NCBI GenBank assembly: GCA_017466455.1
Contig: JAFTUD010000006.1
Span: 27,824 to 91,823, forward strand
Direction: 5' to 3'
Source: Clostridia bacterium
GTDB lineage: Bacteria > Bacillota_A > Clostridia > Oscillospirales > CAG-272
DNA: 64,000 nt
Below are positions 7,349 to 16,985 of the stretch, piece by piece. The stretch's first letter is position 1; every line of letters begins with the position of its first letter. A program made the position numbers and the translations under genes. Below the pieces are notes generated by a model. That model did not search any database and was not told where the DNA came from. It was given only the letters and a program-made list of their open reading frames with translations.

Positions 7349-8443
7349 TTATACATTAAATCTAAACAAAACTACATCGCCGTCGGCAACAACATATTCC
7401 TTGCCCTCGGAGCGTACAAGTCCCTTTTCCTTTGCAACAGCCATTGATCCACACGCCATAAGGTCATCAAAGGAAACGATCTCCGCACGGATAAATCCAC
7501 GCTCAAAATCGGAGTGAATTTTGCCCGCCGCCTGCGGAGCCTTAGTGCCTTTGACAATTGTCCAAGCGCGCACCTCTTGCGGTCCTGCTGTAAGATAGCT
7601 GATAAGACCAAGTAGAGAATAGCTTGCCTTGATTAGCCTGTCAAGACCGCTTTCCTCAATTCCAAGGTCACTAAGGAACATTTCCCTGTCTTCATCATCA
7701 AGCTCGGCAATTTGAGCCTCAATTTCGGCGCAAACGGGAATAACCTCGCTTCTTTCCGTCTTAGCAAACTCAACAACGCTTTGATAATGCTTGTGCTGAC
7801 TAAGATCACTGCCTATATCACTCTCACTAATGTTAGCGGCATAAATAACAGGCTTAATGGTAAGTAAGGCAACATCGCCCATCATTTCCATTTCTTCCTC
7901 GGTGTAGTCAAGCGAGCGCGCGGTCTTACCGTCAAGAAGCGCTTCATGTACCCTCTCAAAAAGCTCAACCTTAGGAGCAAGAGTCTTATCACCCTTCATA
8001 GCCTTCTTAACCGCATCAATTCTGCGCTCAATAATCTCAATATCCGAGAAAATAAGCTCCAAATTTATCGTTTCAACATCACGAAGCGGGTCAACACCGC
8101 CATCAACATGTATAATGTCATTGTTTTCAAAGCAACGAACAACATGCACAATAGCATCAACCTCACGAATGTGAGAAAGAAATTTGTTTCCAAGACCCTC
8201 ACCCTTGGAGGCGCCTCTTACAAGTCCTGCAATATCAACAAATTCAATCATAGCAGGAGTATATTTTTCAGGGTTATACATCTTAGCAAGCTCATCAAGG
8301 CGAGAGTCTGGCACAGGCACAACACCTACATTCGGCTCAATAGTGCAAAAGGGATAGTTCGCACTTTGCGCTCCTGCATTAGTCAAAGCATTAAAAAGTG
8401 TGCTTTTGCCGACATTAGGCAATCCAACAATACCAAGCTTCAT
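7349..8443 (-). CDS. ychF: Redox-regulated ATPase YchF (Obg-like, OLA1 family)
   Basis: The 364-residue P-loop protein is the standard length for YchF/OLA1. It starts [21 protein letters not shown], so the Walker A motif is GLPNVGKST, and [17 protein letters not shown] is the G3/switch region. The C-terminal TGS-like domain ends in [19 protein letters not shown], as usual. Members hydrolyse ATP in preference to GTP, associate with ribosomes and affect stress responses. The gene stands alone on the minus strand with its own terminator directly after the stop. Confidence 0.97.
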   Translation of the reverse strand: MKLGIVGLPNVGKSTLFNALTNAGAQSANYPFCTIEPNVGVVPVPDSRLDELAKMYNPEKYTPAMIEFVDIAGLVRGASKGEGLGNKFLSHIREVDAIVHVVRCFENNDIIHVDGGVDPLRDVETINLELIFSDIEIIERRIDAVKKAMKGDKTLAPKVELFERVHEALLDGKTARSLDYTEEEMEMMGDVALLTIKPVIYAANISESDIGSDLSQHKHYQSVVEFAKTERSEVIPVCAEIEAQIAELDDEDREMFLSDLGIEESGLDRLIKASYSLLGLISYLTAGPQEVRAWTIVKGTKAPQAAGKIHSDFERGFIRAEIVSFDDLMACGSMAVAKEKGLVRSEGKEYVVADGDVVLFRFNV

Positions 8444-8675
8444 AAAAAATACCTCTTATATAATATGTAATAATTTCAACCTACATTTTACATTATTTTA
8501 ATGAAATTATCAAGTAGTAAGGAGAAATTTGCGTAAAAATAATGAAAAATTATCAAAATAATGTAAAAGAGGTGAAATTTTAAGTATATGTTCACATAAT
8601 GTTCACAAAACCATCACATTCATATATTAAAATTAAACAAATCAAATATTTTTGGAAATAATTTGTTAATAAATA

Positions 8676-8704
8676 TTTACAAATATGAAAAAGTATGTTA
8701 AAAT
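8676..8704 (+). promoter_or_regulatory. Predicted sigma-A promoter of the response regulator
   Basis: TTTACA (8676-8681) and TAAAAT (8699-8704) are 17 bases apart, in an AT-rich region. An AGGAGG ribosome site follows before the ATG at 8732. Confidence 0.6.
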
Positions 8705-8731
8705 ACGAGGGACAAAACAGGAGGAACGAAA

Positions 8732-9445
8732 ATGATAGGAACAAAAATGCTGATAATTGACAGTGACAGTGCCTCATGCGAAATGCTCAGAATTTATTTT
8801 AAGGGTGAGGGCTATGAGGTAGTAGAGGCAAATGATGGCATTAGCGGACTGAACGCATTTAAGAAGTATGACCCCGACATTGTAATTACTGACATTATGC
8901 TATCAAAGAAGGACGGAAACGATCTTATAAGAGAAATTAGAGCCGTTTCAAGCAAGCCTATTATAGTAATAAGCGCAAAGGGCGACACCTTTGATAAGGT
9001 TTTATCTCTTGAGCTTGGCGCAGATGACTATCTTGTAAAGCCATTTGATGCCAAGGAGCTTGGCGCAAGGGTTAGGGCGATTTTGCGTCGCTCAGGCTCC
9101 TTAGTAGGAAAGGACAAGGATATCCTTCGCTTTGATAATCTTGAAATCAACCTTACAAACCACGAAATCAAGGTAAGAGGAGAGCATGTTGATATCCCGC
9201 ACAAGGAGCTAATGCTTCTTCACTTCTTAGCGCAAAATTATAATAGAGTATACTCCCGTGACCAGCTTCTTAATAAGGTGTGGAGCTTTGACTACCTTGG
9301 CGACTCACGCACGGTAGATGTTCACATCAAGCGCCTTAGAGTAAAGCTTGACGGCGTATCAAAGCAATGGGAAATCAAAACCGTATGGGGCGTTGGCTAT
9401 AAATTTGAGGTACACCCCGAGGTGCAAGAAGGAGAAGACAAATGA
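8732..9445 (+). CDS. OmpR/PhoB-family response regulator (orphan)
   Basis: The 237-residue cytoplasmic protein is a two-component DNA-binding response regulator. The receiver domain (1-120) shows the acidic pair Asp10/Asp12, the phosphoacceptor Asp54 in DIVITDIMLSKKDG, and the conserved lysine in DYLVKPFDAKELGARV. The C-terminal winged helix (about 135-232) carries RDQLLNKVWSFDYLGDSRTVDVHIKRLR, diagnostic of the OmpR/PhoB class. The ATG follows an AGGAGG site; Met6 is a possible alternative. No histidine kinase lies beside it, because a terminator and an RNA methyltransferase follow directly, so its partner and regulon cannot be inferred here. Confidence 0.95.
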   Translation: MIGTKMLIIDSDSASCEMLRIYFKGEGYEVVEANDGISGLNAFKKYDPDIVITDIMLSKKDGNDLIREIRAVSSKPIIVISAKGDTFDKVLSLELGADDYLVKPFDAKELGARVRAILRRSGSLVGKDKDILRFDNLEINLTNHEIKVRGEHVDIPHKELMLLHFLAQNYNRVYSRDQLLNKVWSFDYLGDSRTVDVHIKRLRVKLDGVSKQWEIKTVWGVGYKFEVHPEVQEGEDK

Positions 9446-9466
9446 AAAAAGCCGAAAGGCTTTTTC
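9446..9466 (+). terminator. Short GAAA-loop terminator after the response regulator
   Basis: AAAAAGCC-GAAA-GGCTTTTT is an 8-bp stem with a GNRA tetraloop and T-run, directly after the stop at 9445. It ends 15 bases before the next start codon. Confidence 0.85.
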
Positions 9467-9480
9467 GTTTATGAATAAAT

Positions 9481-10599
9481 ATGGAATATGTAGCAACCTG
9501 TCTTTTCGGACTTGAAAGCCTGCTCGGAGCAGAAATTGATGAGCTTGGCTATAAAAGGACGGAAACAATGGACGGCAGAGTGAGCTTTGAGGGCGACGAG
9601 AGCGCTATTGCAAGGTGCAATATTGCCCTTCGCTTTGCCGAAAGACTTTATATCAAGGTTGGCGAGTTTGAGGCGCTTACCTTCGATGACCTCTTTGAGG
9701 GAACAAAAGCCCTTGAATGGGAAAAATGGATAGGCAAGGACGATGAATTTCCCGTAAAGGGGCATAGCATAAAAAGTGCGCTTTTCTCAATCCCCGATTG
9801 CCAAAAAATCATCAAAAGGGCAGTCGTATCACGCCTTAGCCAAAAATATGGCATTTCATGGTTTGAGGAAAGGGGAATAAAATATCAAATTGACTTTTTC
9901 CTGTTCAAAAACAGAGCAACGCTTATGATTGACACCTCGGGCGTTCCGCTTCATAAAAGAGGCTACCGACCAAAGAGCGTGGAAGCCCCGATAAGAGAAA
10001 CACTCGCCTGTGCCCTTGCAAAGCTTGCAAGACCGAGAGAGGATGTTCTTTTTTGGGACCCGTTTTGTGGCTCGGGAACAATAGCAATAGAGGCAACAAT
10101 GCTGATGCTGAACCGCGCCCCGGGGCTTGACCGTGGCTTCGCCTCACAGGCGTTTCCCCAATTTGATAAGAAAATTTGGAGCGACGCAAGGGATGAGGCA
10201 AGGGCGAAAATCATCACCGACAGTAAATTCGAGGCGTATGCCTCGGACATCAATCCCGAATGTGTAGAAATCGCCACCGAAAGCGCAAAGCATGCGGGAG
10301 TGTATCAAAATATGCGTATTTTTGAGCGCGATGCTCTGACAATAAAAACCGAGGGAAGGCGTGGTACAATCGTGTGCAACCCACCCTACGGCGAAAGGCT
10401 TCTCACAATAAGAGAGGCAGAGGCGCTCTATCGCAAGATGGGTGAGCATTTTAAAACTCTTGACAGCTGGCAAATCTATGTAATCACCAATCACGAGCAA
10501 TTCTCGCGCTTCTACGGCAGAAGACCCGATAAGGTCAGAAAGCTTTCAAATGGCAATATCCCCTGCTATTTTTATCAATTTTTCAAAAAACACGATTAA
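9481..10599 (+). CDS. THUMP-domain class I SAM-dependent RNA methyltransferase (RlmL N-domain/YpsC-like)
   Basis: The 372-residue product has an N-terminal THUMP-type RNA-binding region (about 1-160) followed by a Rossmann methyltransferase domain. SAM motif I is DPFCGSGTIAIEA near residue 193, and the catalytic NPPYGERL motif is at residues 300-307, typical of N2-guanine or N6-adenine RNA methylation. The closest known function is 23S rRNA m2G2445-type modification by the RlmL/YpsC family, but the exact target is inferred. The start at 9481 is set by the family N-terminus (MEYVATCLFGLESLLGAEI). It has no convincing Shine-Dalgarno and sits only 15 bases after a terminator hairpin. Confidence 0.9.
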   Translation: MEYVATCLFGLESLLGAEIDELGYKRTETMDGRVSFEGDESAIARCNIALRFAERLYIKVGEFEALTFDDLFEGTKALEWEKWIGKDDEFPVKGHSIKSALFSIPDCQKIIKRAVVSRLSQKYGISWFEERGIKYQIDFFLFKNRATLMIDTSGVPLHKRGYRPKSVEAPIRETLACALAKLARPREDVLFWDPFCGSGTIAIEATMLMLNRAPGLDRGFASQAFPQFDKKIWSDARDEARAKIITDSKFEAYASDINPECVEIATESAKHAGVYQNMRIFERDALTIKTEGRRGTIVCNPPYGERLLTIREAEALYRKMGEHFKTLDSWQIYVITNHEQFSRFYGRRPDKVRKLSNGNIPCYFYQFFKKHD

Positions 10600-10605
10600 A
10601 AAACG

Positions 10606-10655
10606 AGCCTTCGCTAATACTATTTCCAAATGGAAATTGATAGCGGAGGCTTTTT
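10606..10655 (+). terminator. Terminator-like hairpin overlapping the spoVAF ribosome site
   Basis: An 11-bp outer stem (10606-10616 with 10641-10651, one G-U pair) encloses a 6-bp inner stem, TTTCCA-AA-TGGAAA (10623-10636). A T5 run ends directly at the ATG at 10656. The 3' arm contains GGAGG (10645-10649), the only ribosome site of spoVAF. The same hairpin can therefore end the methyltransferase transcript and hide the spoVAF ribosome site in read-through RNA. Confidence 0.8.
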
Positions 10656-12068
10656 ATGCGTAAATTTTCCCCCGATTTTTCCGAAAATGTCCAAATCCTT
10701 GACGAGGAGCTGAATGTTTCGGAAAATTTTGATATTATAAAGCGAGAGCTTATTATCGCCACACACAGAGTGGTAATGTACTATGTAGACGGCTTTGTCA
10801 CCGCATCAATAATGCAAAAGCTCATGATGCACATGGTAACCCTTAAGGATATAGGAAACAGCGAGGCAAAAACGGTTGATGAGTTTGTAAAGCGAAGCAT
10901 ACCAAGCGTTGAGGTTGACCCATGCTACGATGTTGACCTTGCCGAAAAATTAGTCCTCAGCGGTTGTACCCTCGTGCTTAGCGACGCCTTTTACGACGGA
11001 GCAGTAATAGTTGACGCGCGCTCATATCCCGCAAGAGTCACAGCCGAGCCCGAAAACGATAAGGTAATGCGTGGCTCTCGCGACGGCTTTGTTGAAACAA
11101 TGATATTCAATACAGCAATGATCAGACGCAGAATACGCGATACGCGCCTGACCGTAAAGTATGCTACCGCGGGAGATAGGTCAAAAACCGATATGGCCAT
11201 CGTCTATATAAAAGGCAAGGCAAACCCAAAATATGTGCGTGAAATTGAAGAAAAAATAGCAAGCATAAAGACCGACTCACTCGTTATGGGACATCAAAGC
11301 CTTATTGAGTGCCTGATAAAGCATAAATGGTATAACCCCTTCCCAAAGGTAAGATGTACGGAGCGCCCCGATTGTGCCTGCGCCTCAATTTTAGAGGGGA
11401 GCGTGGTTGTAATTTGCGATAATTCCCCCGAGGCAATAATTTTGCCGACCTGTATTTTTGACTTCCTGCAGGAAACCGACGATTACTATTTCCCACCCCT
11501 TGTCGGCTCGTATTTAAGAATAGTAAGACAGCTTGTCTTTTGGAGCGCAATCGTGCTTACCCCCGTGTGGTATTTGCTTGTCACATACCCCGAATTTATG
11601 CCACAGGGTCTAACTTTTTTAATTCCAAAAAACCCCGGACATATCCCAATCCTTGCCCAACTTCTAATAGTCGAAGTGGTTGTTGACGGTTTAAAACTCG
11701 CCTCACTTAATACCCCAACAGTAATGTCTAACTCCTTCGGTGTAATCGGCGGTCTTTTGCTTGGTGACTTTGCCGTACAGGTAGGCTGGCTAAGCGCCGA
11801 TGTCATATTCTATATGGCAATCGTGTCCGTCGCAAGCTTTACTCAATCAAATTATGAGCTCGGCTACGCCTTTAAGTTCATAAGAATGATAACCCTGATA
11901 CTAATTGCCCTGTTTAATATTTGGGGGCTTTTCATCGGCTTCGGCATAGGACTTTTTCTCGTTGTCACGAACGCAACAATAAACGGAAAGCGCTCGTACC
12001 TGTATCCGTTAATTCCCTTTAATGCACATGCCCTGTCCCGCCTGATATTCAGGCGTAAAAAGCCCTGA
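10656..12068 (+). CDS. spoVAF: Stage V sporulation protein AF, GerA-family germination protein
   Basis: The 470-residue product matches SpoVAF/GerA A-subunit proteins: a soluble N-terminal half, with the conserved MRGSRDGFVETMIFNTAMIRRRIRD region at about 140-165, followed by several membrane spans from about residue 285 to 455. These proteins lie in the inner membrane of spores and take part in germination signalling and dipicolinic acid release. No GerB or GerC partner lies nearby, which favours SpoVAF over a complete GerA receptor. spoVAC-D-E are 35 kb away at 47-48.8 kb instead of adjacent. The start is fixed by GGAGG in the upstream hairpin. Confidence 0.9.
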   Translation: MRKFSPDFSENVQILDEELNVSENFDIIKRELIIATHRVVMYYVDGFVTASIMQKLMMHMVTLKDIGNSEAKTVDEFVKRSIPSVEVDPCYDVDLAEKLVLSGCTLVLSDAFYDGAVIVDARSYPARVTAEPENDKVMRGSRDGFVETMIFNTAMIRRRIRDTRLTVKYATAGDRSKTDMAIVYIKGKANPKYVREIEEKIASIKTDSLVMGHQSLIECLIKHKWYNPFPKVRCTERPDCACASILEGSVVVICDNSPEAIILPTCIFDFLQETDDYYFPPLVGSYLRIVRQLVFWSAIVLTPVWYLLVTYPEFMPQGLTFLIPKNPGHIPILAQLLIVEVVVDGLKLASLNTPTVMSNSFGVIGGLLLGDFAVQVGWLSADVIFYMAIVSVASFTQSNYELGYAFKFIRMITLILIALFNIWGLFIGFGIGLFLVVTNATINGKRSYLYPLIPFNAHALSRLIFRRKKP

Positions 12069-12108
12069 GCTAAGCCGGGCGCGCAAGGGCAATATAATAA
12101 GCTCCATT

Positions 12109-12139
12109 AAAAAATGGCTATCAACCGATAGCCATTTTT
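12109..12139. terminator. Bidirectional terminator between spoVAF and ruvB
   Basis: AAAATGGCTATC (12111-12122) and GATAGCCATTTT (12127-12138) form a 12-bp stem with an AACC loop and A/T runs on both sides. It lies between the convergent genes spoVAF and ruvB. Confidence 0.9.
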
Positions 12140-12145
12140 ATTTTA

Positions 12146-13210
12146 TCAATCAATTTTAACCTGTGAGCCAACCCCGCCGTTACCGGCATTTCCGCCGTAG
12201 GGAATACCAAGATGCTCATATGCTAAGCGTGTCGCGCATCTTCCTCTCGGAGTTCTGCTTAAAAATCCGATCTGCATAAGATAAGGCTCATATACATCTT
12301 CAATAGTGATGCTTTCCTCACCAATAGTAGCAGAAAGCGTTTCAAGTCCAACAGGACCGCCGTCGTAAAACTTGATAATCGTTTCAAGCATCTGCCTGTC
12401 CGTGTTGTCAAGTCCAAGCTCATCAATTTCAAGCGCCGAAAGCGAAAGCTTCGCCATTTCAAGCGTGATTTTTCCGTCACCCTTAACCTGAGCATAGTCA
12501 CGCACGCGCTTTAAAAGCCTGTTAGCAATACGAGGTGTTCCGCGTGAGCGCGATGCTATTTCAAGCGCGCCCTCGTCAGTAATATCAACCTCAAGAAGCG
12601 ATGCGCTGCGCTTAACAATAGTAGCAAGCTCCTCGTGTGAATAAAGCTCAAGCTTAAGCGGAACGCCAAAGCGGTCGCGAAGAGGGGTAGTCAGCTGACC
12701 CGCACGGGTTGTCGCGCCAACTAATGTAAATCTTGGAAGCGGTACGCGAATAGAGCGAGCCGCAGGGCCCTTACCGATAATAATATCAAGCACATAGTCC
12801 TCCATCGCGGGATAGAGAATTTCCTCAATGTTTCTTGAAAGGCGGTGAATTTCATCAATAAAAAGCACATCACCGGGCGCAAGGTTGGTAAGTATTGCCG
12901 CAAGGTCGCCCTGCTTTTCAATGGCAGGACCCGAGGTCACACGGAAGTTTACACCCATTTCCGTTGCGATAATGCCCGAAAGGGTAGTCTTACCAAGACC
13001 GGGAGGGCCATATAAAAGCACATGGTCAAGCGAGTCGCCACGACCCTTAGCCGCATCAATATAAACCTTTAAAAGGCTCTTAACCTTTTCTTGACCGATA
13101 TATTCATCAAACGAGGTAGGGCGAAGATTTATTTCCTCATTAACCTCAACACCCGATGCCTCAGTCGCAACTATTCGGTTTTCATAGTCAAATTCTGTTT
13201 CATCAATCAT
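12146..13210 (-). CDS. ruvB: Holliday junction branch-migration DNA helicase RuvB
   Basis: The 354-residue AAA+ motor acts with RuvA on Holliday junctions. The N-terminus includes [15 protein letters not shown], Walker A is [13 protein letters not shown], and Walker B is [11 protein letters not shown]. Sensor regions LVGATTRAG and [17 protein letters not shown] and the C-terminal winged helix ending in [18 protein letters not shown] are all present. The short C-terminal Gly/Asn-rich tail ([12 protein letters not shown]) is a small extension. It follows ruvA by 11 bases in a leftward operon; ruvC is separate at 17.2 kb. Confidence 0.98.
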   Translation of the reverse strand: MIDETEFDYENRIVATEASGVEVNEEINLRPTSFDEYIGQEKVKSLLKVYIDAAKGRGDSLDHVLLYGPPGLGKTTLSGIIATEMGVNFRVTSGPAIEKQGDLAAILTNLAPGDVLFIDEIHRLSRNIEEILYPAMEDYVLDIIIGKGPAARSIRVPLPRFTLVGATTRAGQLTTPLRDRFGVPLKLELYSHEELATIVKRSASLLEVDITDEGALEIASRSRGTPRIANRLLKRVRDYAQVKGDGKITLEMAKLSLSALEIDELGLDNTDRQMLETIIKFYDGGPVGLETLSATIGEESITIEDVYEPYLMQIGFLSRTPRGRCATRLAYEHLGIPYGGNAGNGGVGSQVKID

Positions 13211-13221
13211 TGTAATTTACC

Positions 13222-13836
13222 TCATATAAGCTTACTAAGAGCGAGTGGTATAATTTTTTCAACCTCAAGCGTTGGGTCAATGCCGGTAAGCGCCCTTTGA
13301 GCATCGGAGCGCGAATAGCCAAGCACGATAAGCGCATCAAGCGCCTCTCCAAGATTTCCCTTGCCCTTGACAAGCGCAGGGGCACTGCCAACCGCACCGC
13401 CAACAGCTGAGGATGTAGCGCCAAAGTAAACCTTTGCCACCTTGTCCCTTAGCTCAAGTATAATTCTGCCTGCAGTCTTAGCGCCAATACCGCTTGCCTT
13501 CGCAATAGACCTTGTGTCCTCGGCGCAAATAGCTTGATAAAGCCTGTCGGGGGTGAAAAGGGAGAGAATAGCCATTCCCGCCTTAGGTCCAACGCCCGAA
13601 ACGCTTGTGAGTAGCTTAAACGCACCAAGCTCATCGGCGTTTTTAAATCCAAAAAGCTCAACTCCGTCCTCTCTCACCTGAAGATGAGTGAAAAGCTTCA
13701 TTCTTTCGCCAATATGTGAGCAAATCTCGGTATAAGTGTTGTCACTTATCGCAAGACGGTAGCCCACACCGCAGCAGTCAATGACACAACCGCCGATTTC
13801 GCAGTAGTCAAGTGTTCCGTCAACATGATATATCAT
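13222..13836 (-). CDS. ruvA: Holliday junction branch-migration complex subunit RuvA
   Basis: The 204-residue protein is a normal-length RuvA. Domain I (1-65) is the OB fold with CCGVGYRLAIS and HLQVREDGVELFGF. Domain II holds the helix-hairpin-helix motifs LLTSVSGVGPKAGMAIL and ASGIGAKTAGRIILELRDK. Domain III (about 155-204, EALDALIVLGYSRSDAQRAL) contacts RuvB. It binds four-way DNA junctions and loads the RuvB motor. It starts five bases after the yfhO-like stop, so it is co-transcribed with that gene and ruvB. Confidence 0.97.
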   Translation of the reverse strand: MIYHVDGTLDYCEIGGCVIDCCGVGYRLAISDNTYTEICSHIGERMKLFTHLQVREDGVELFGFKNADELGAFKLLTSVSGVGPKAGMAILSLFTPDRLYQAICAEDTRSIAKASGIGAKTAGRIILELRDKVAKVYFGATSSAVGGAVGSAPALVKGKGNLGEALDALIVLGYSRSDAQRALTGIDPTLEVEKIIPLALSKLI

Positions 13837-13841
13837 AAATT

Positions 13842-16727
13842 TTAATCCTCGTTTTTTGTATTAGTCGTTTCATCATCGGTAATTTCATTACCCTCACCGT
13901 CGGAGTCGCCCTCACAATCAAGCCCTTCAGCATTAGGCTCGTCAGATGATAAATCCCCCTCGGCATCATTTGCTACCTGTACCCTTTTGATTGTTAAGCG
14001 TCTGATTTTTTCCTCAAATACGCACATAAGCGCAAATAGCGCAATTCCAACAAGCGTAACAGTAATTCCAATGTTAAACACAGTAGAGCTGTATTTTAGC
14101 TTTATAGTATGCTCGCCTGCCGAAATGTCAAAGGCAAGAAGCGAGTCAAGCACCTCATATGTCTCAACCCTTTCGCCGTCAACATAAACCTGCCAATACT
14201 TGTCGTAAGGAATGGTAGTCATTACAATTTCGTTTTCCTCGGCGGTAATCTTACCCTCAAATTTCGTATCCGAGTAGTCCTCAATTACCATATTCCCCTT
14301 AGCAAGCTCGGTAAATGTACTTTCAAAAAGAGCCGTGTCAAGCTGGAAGAATAGAGGATATGAGCCATCAATTGACACATAGCTGTCATTAAACTCCACC
14401 TTAACATAAATTGTTTGTCCCGCCTCAAATGTGCCAAGACAATGTATGCGGTTGCTCTCGTCACCGAATACCTTTCCCGCGCTTTCATCATTTATATAGT
14501 ATGTCGCCTCTTTAATGCTTCCGTTAGGCTTTAAATACATATAAATGCTACCCGTTGTATACGGAGATACAGCATAGGTAAACGATGCCTTTCTGTTGCT
14601 GTCCGAACGGCTGTAACGCTCGTTTGAGCCCGTTCCACTCTTAGTGCAGTTTGATTTTTCAAAGTAAGAGTAGTAACAGCTTGAATAAAATCTCAGATTT
14701 TCCTCACCCGTCATTCCCGAAACCAGATATTCAAGATATCTATAAGGAGTAAGCGTGTGATTTTTATCCCTTTCAAGCTCCTTCATTTGTGCGTCAACAC
14801 AGTAAGCAATAGAAAGAGCATAGGGGTTTTTGTAAACAGTAAGCCCGTTTTTGCCCTCAAGAGGTGTATAAATGTGTGAAACGGGAATGTCCTTTGAAAC
14901 AACATACTTGATTCCAAAAATGGAGTCAACAAGCTCATTGCCCTCAAAATACTTGCTCCAATGTGAGCGCGCGGAAAATCCGCAGTTCTTCATAAGGTTC
15001 ATAACATCCTTATTAAAGGTTGAGGTAGATGCCGAGAGCCCGCGAATATCAAGCGCAAAATTCTCATTCGGCTTTCTGAACAGAGTTTTTTCAAGCCTGT
15101 AAAACGACTTGTCATTTTCAAGAATCATATCAACCGTCGGCTCAATTTCATCAATAAAGTCACGGTAAACATTACGCTTTGCCCAACCAACATCGTTTAC
15201 CTCCTCACCCCAGTTGATAATACCGCTTACGCAAGCTTCAAAGGTCACAATGCCAAGCAGGACATAGGAGAAGACTTTTTTTACGCTCTCACGCTTTTTA
15301 TAGTAGAGTATAGCAAGATAGGTTACAATGAAAATGAGCGAGAGCCACACAAGCTCGTAATCGGGCATAATAGGCGTTTTGTCACTGCCCTCAAAGCGAG
15401 GCAAAAGCACCGTCTTTTGAATGACAAAAACAAGAAGAATAAGCCCCGCGCCGATTTGAATTATATTTTTGTAATCAAAATCAGACAGCGCCTCAAAGCC
15501 CTTGTATGCCATTATCAAAAGAATAAACGAGAACATAAAGCTGTATCGGTAATTCAACCATACAGGCATTTGAAGTCCGTGCCAAATCAGGTCAAGCGCA
15601 TCAATAGACATACACGCAATAAGGAAAATTGTAAGAATACCGTACGCAATCTTTTCTCTTGGCTTAGACCTTTTTGACATAAAGTAAAGCGGAAGCGTAA
15701 ACAGAGCAAGAATGCCGCAGTAAACATTCGGCATGCCCGCAGGGCGCACCGTGTCGTATGAGCCGATAAACATCTTTGCAATGAAGTCAAGGAAGTCGAA
15801 GCGTAGCTCAAGTGTCATGTCGTGTATCGTTCCGTCGGTTTTTCCAAAGGAAATAGAGTAAATAGCGCAAAGAATTATAACGCATACAATCATGAGCGCA
15901 ACGACCGTGCATACGCCTATTCTTAAAAAGCTTTTCCAAATATGCCCCTTTTCGCAAAGAGGGTTAAGCTCCTCTTTATTTTTTGAGCAAATAAAGCAAA
16001 TGAAGTAAATAAGCGTGTAAATGCAAGCCATAAAGCCAATGTAGTAGTTTGACCATATGATAAGCGCAAGCATAACTGTATATAGCTTGAAGTGACCGGT
16101 TGTCGCAATTCTCTCAATTCCAAGAGTGAGCAGAGGTAGCCACATAAGCGCATCCATCCACATCGTGTTGGACTGATATGCCATAGCATAGGCGCAAAGG
16201 GCATACATTGTTGAAAACATCGCAAAGGAAACAAAATCCCTGCGCCTTCCGGTTTTGTCGAGGTAAATGGCAAAGCAAAGACCGCTAATGCCACACTTCA
16301 AAATCATTATAAGCGTTACCGCCTCAACAATAAGAGAGGACGGGAACAAAATCAAAATGAGCAAAAACGGTGATGATGCGTAATAGGTAAAGAAGCCTAA
16401 AAACTCACCGCCAAGCACCCTTTCCCAGGTGTAGATAAGAGAGCCGTTGCCCGTGAAAATATCTCTCATTTGCTCAAAATAGTAAATGTATTGAGCATTC
16501 ATGTCAAGCGTTAAAATAGAGCGCTCTCCAAACGGGAAAACTCCAATCACCGCATAAACTATCAAAATTGCACCGACAGGCACAAAAAATGACGGATAAA
16601 GGTACGCCCTCGCCTTAATAAATTGCCATACCTTCACCGAAAGCGCCTTGAACCAAGCGGAAAGCTTGTTTGGTGAGCCACCGCCTGTGGCGTTATTATC
16701 AACTAAAATAGGTAAGCTGTTATCCAT
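13842..16727 (-). CDS. YfhO-family multi-pass membrane protein (GT-C-like)
   Basis: The roughly 961-residue protein has about a dozen membrane spans in its first half, a large extracytoplasmic domain (about 530-880), a last span near 890-910 and an acidic Asp/Glu-rich tail. The N-terminal loop after the first span (GERSILTLDMNAQYIYYFEQMRDIF) is the YfhO signature. In Firmicutes, YfhO is linked to glycosylation of wall or lipid polymers and has a GT-C-like fold; the substrate here is unknown. I prefer the ATG at 16727, with GAGG six bases upstream, over a GTG at 16733. It overlaps the end of the DUF951 gene and is followed at once by ruvA-ruvB, an unusual partner for recombination genes. Confidence 0.9.
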   Translation of the reverse strand: MDNSLPILVDNNATGGGSPNKLSAWFKALSVKVWQFIKARAYLYPSFFVPVGAILIVYAVIGVFPFGERSILTLDMNAQYIYYFEQMRDIFTGNGSLIYTWERVLGGEFLGFFTYYASSPFLLILILFPSSLIVEAVTLIMILKCGISGLCFAIYLDKTGRRRDFVSFAMFSTMYALCAYAMAYQSNTMWMDALMWLPLLTLGIERIATTGHFKLYTVMLALIIWSNYYIGFMACIYTLIYFICFICSKNKEELNPLCEKGHIWKSFLRIGVCTVVALMIVCVIILCAIYSISFGKTDGTIHDMTLELRFDFLDFIAKMFIGSYDTVRPAGMPNVYCGILALFTLPLYFMSKRSKPREKIAYGILTIFLIACMSIDALDLIWHGLQMPVWLNYRYSFMFSFILLIMAYKGFEALSDFDYKNIIQIGAGLILLVFVIQKTVLLPRFEGSDKTPIMPDYELVWLSLIFIVTYLAILYYKKRESVKKVFSYVLLGIVTFEACVSGIINWGEEVNDVGWAKRNVYRDFIDEIEPTVDMILENDKSFYRLEKTLFRKPNENFALDIRGLSASTSTFNKDVMNLMKNCGFSARSHWSKYFEGNELVDSIFGIKYVVSKDIPVSHIYTPLEGKNGLTVYKNPYALSIAYCVDAQMKELERDKNHTLTPYRYLEYLVSGMTGEENLRFYSSCYYSYFEKSNCTKSGTGSNERYSRSDSNRKASFTYAVSPYTTGSIYMYLKPNGSIKEATYYINDESAGKVFGDESNRIHCLGTFEAGQTIYVKVEFNDSYVSIDGSYPLFFQLDTALFESTFTELAKGNMVIEDYSDTKFEGKITAEENEIVMTTIPYDKYWQVYVDGERVETYEVLDSLLAFDISAGEHTIKLKYSSTVFNIGITVTLVGIALFALMCVFEEKIRRLTIKRVQVANDAEGDLSSDEPNAEGLDCEGDSDGEGNEITDDETTNTKNED

Positions 16728-16926
16728 TTTCACCCTCGCAGGAAACGATTTTCTTTATCATTTTTTCAACCTTAATGCGCTCAAGCACGAGCATTCGCCC
16801 ACACCCGTTACATTCAAGCTTTATATCCGAGCCAATTCTTAAAACCTTAAACGAATGGCTACCGCAGGGATGAGGCTTTTTCATTTCAAGCAAATCCCCC
16901 ACCCTGATAACAGGAATTGAAGACAT
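16720..16926 (-). CDS. DUF951 domain protein
   Basis: The small 68-residue protein has a probable zinc-binding site: PHPCGSHSFKVLRIGSDI followed by LECNGCGRMLVLER, where the Cys residues and His may coordinate metal. DUF951 proteins are widespread in Firmicutes and often sit near ychF or mechanosensitive-channel genes. Their function is unknown. AAGGAGAA precedes the ATG, and the stop overlaps the start of the yfhO-like gene by a few bases, which suggests translational coupling. It is the first gene of the leftward operon DUF951-yfhO-ruvA-ruvB. Confidence 0.92.
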   Translation of the reverse strand: MSSIPVIRVGDLLEMKKPHPCGSHSFKVLRIGSDIKLECNGCGRMLVLERIKVEKMIKKIVSCEGENG

Positions 16927-16985
16927 ATCATTTCTCCTTAAATAAACTAAAATCGCAAGTAATTTGCAAAATGCTATACATAATC

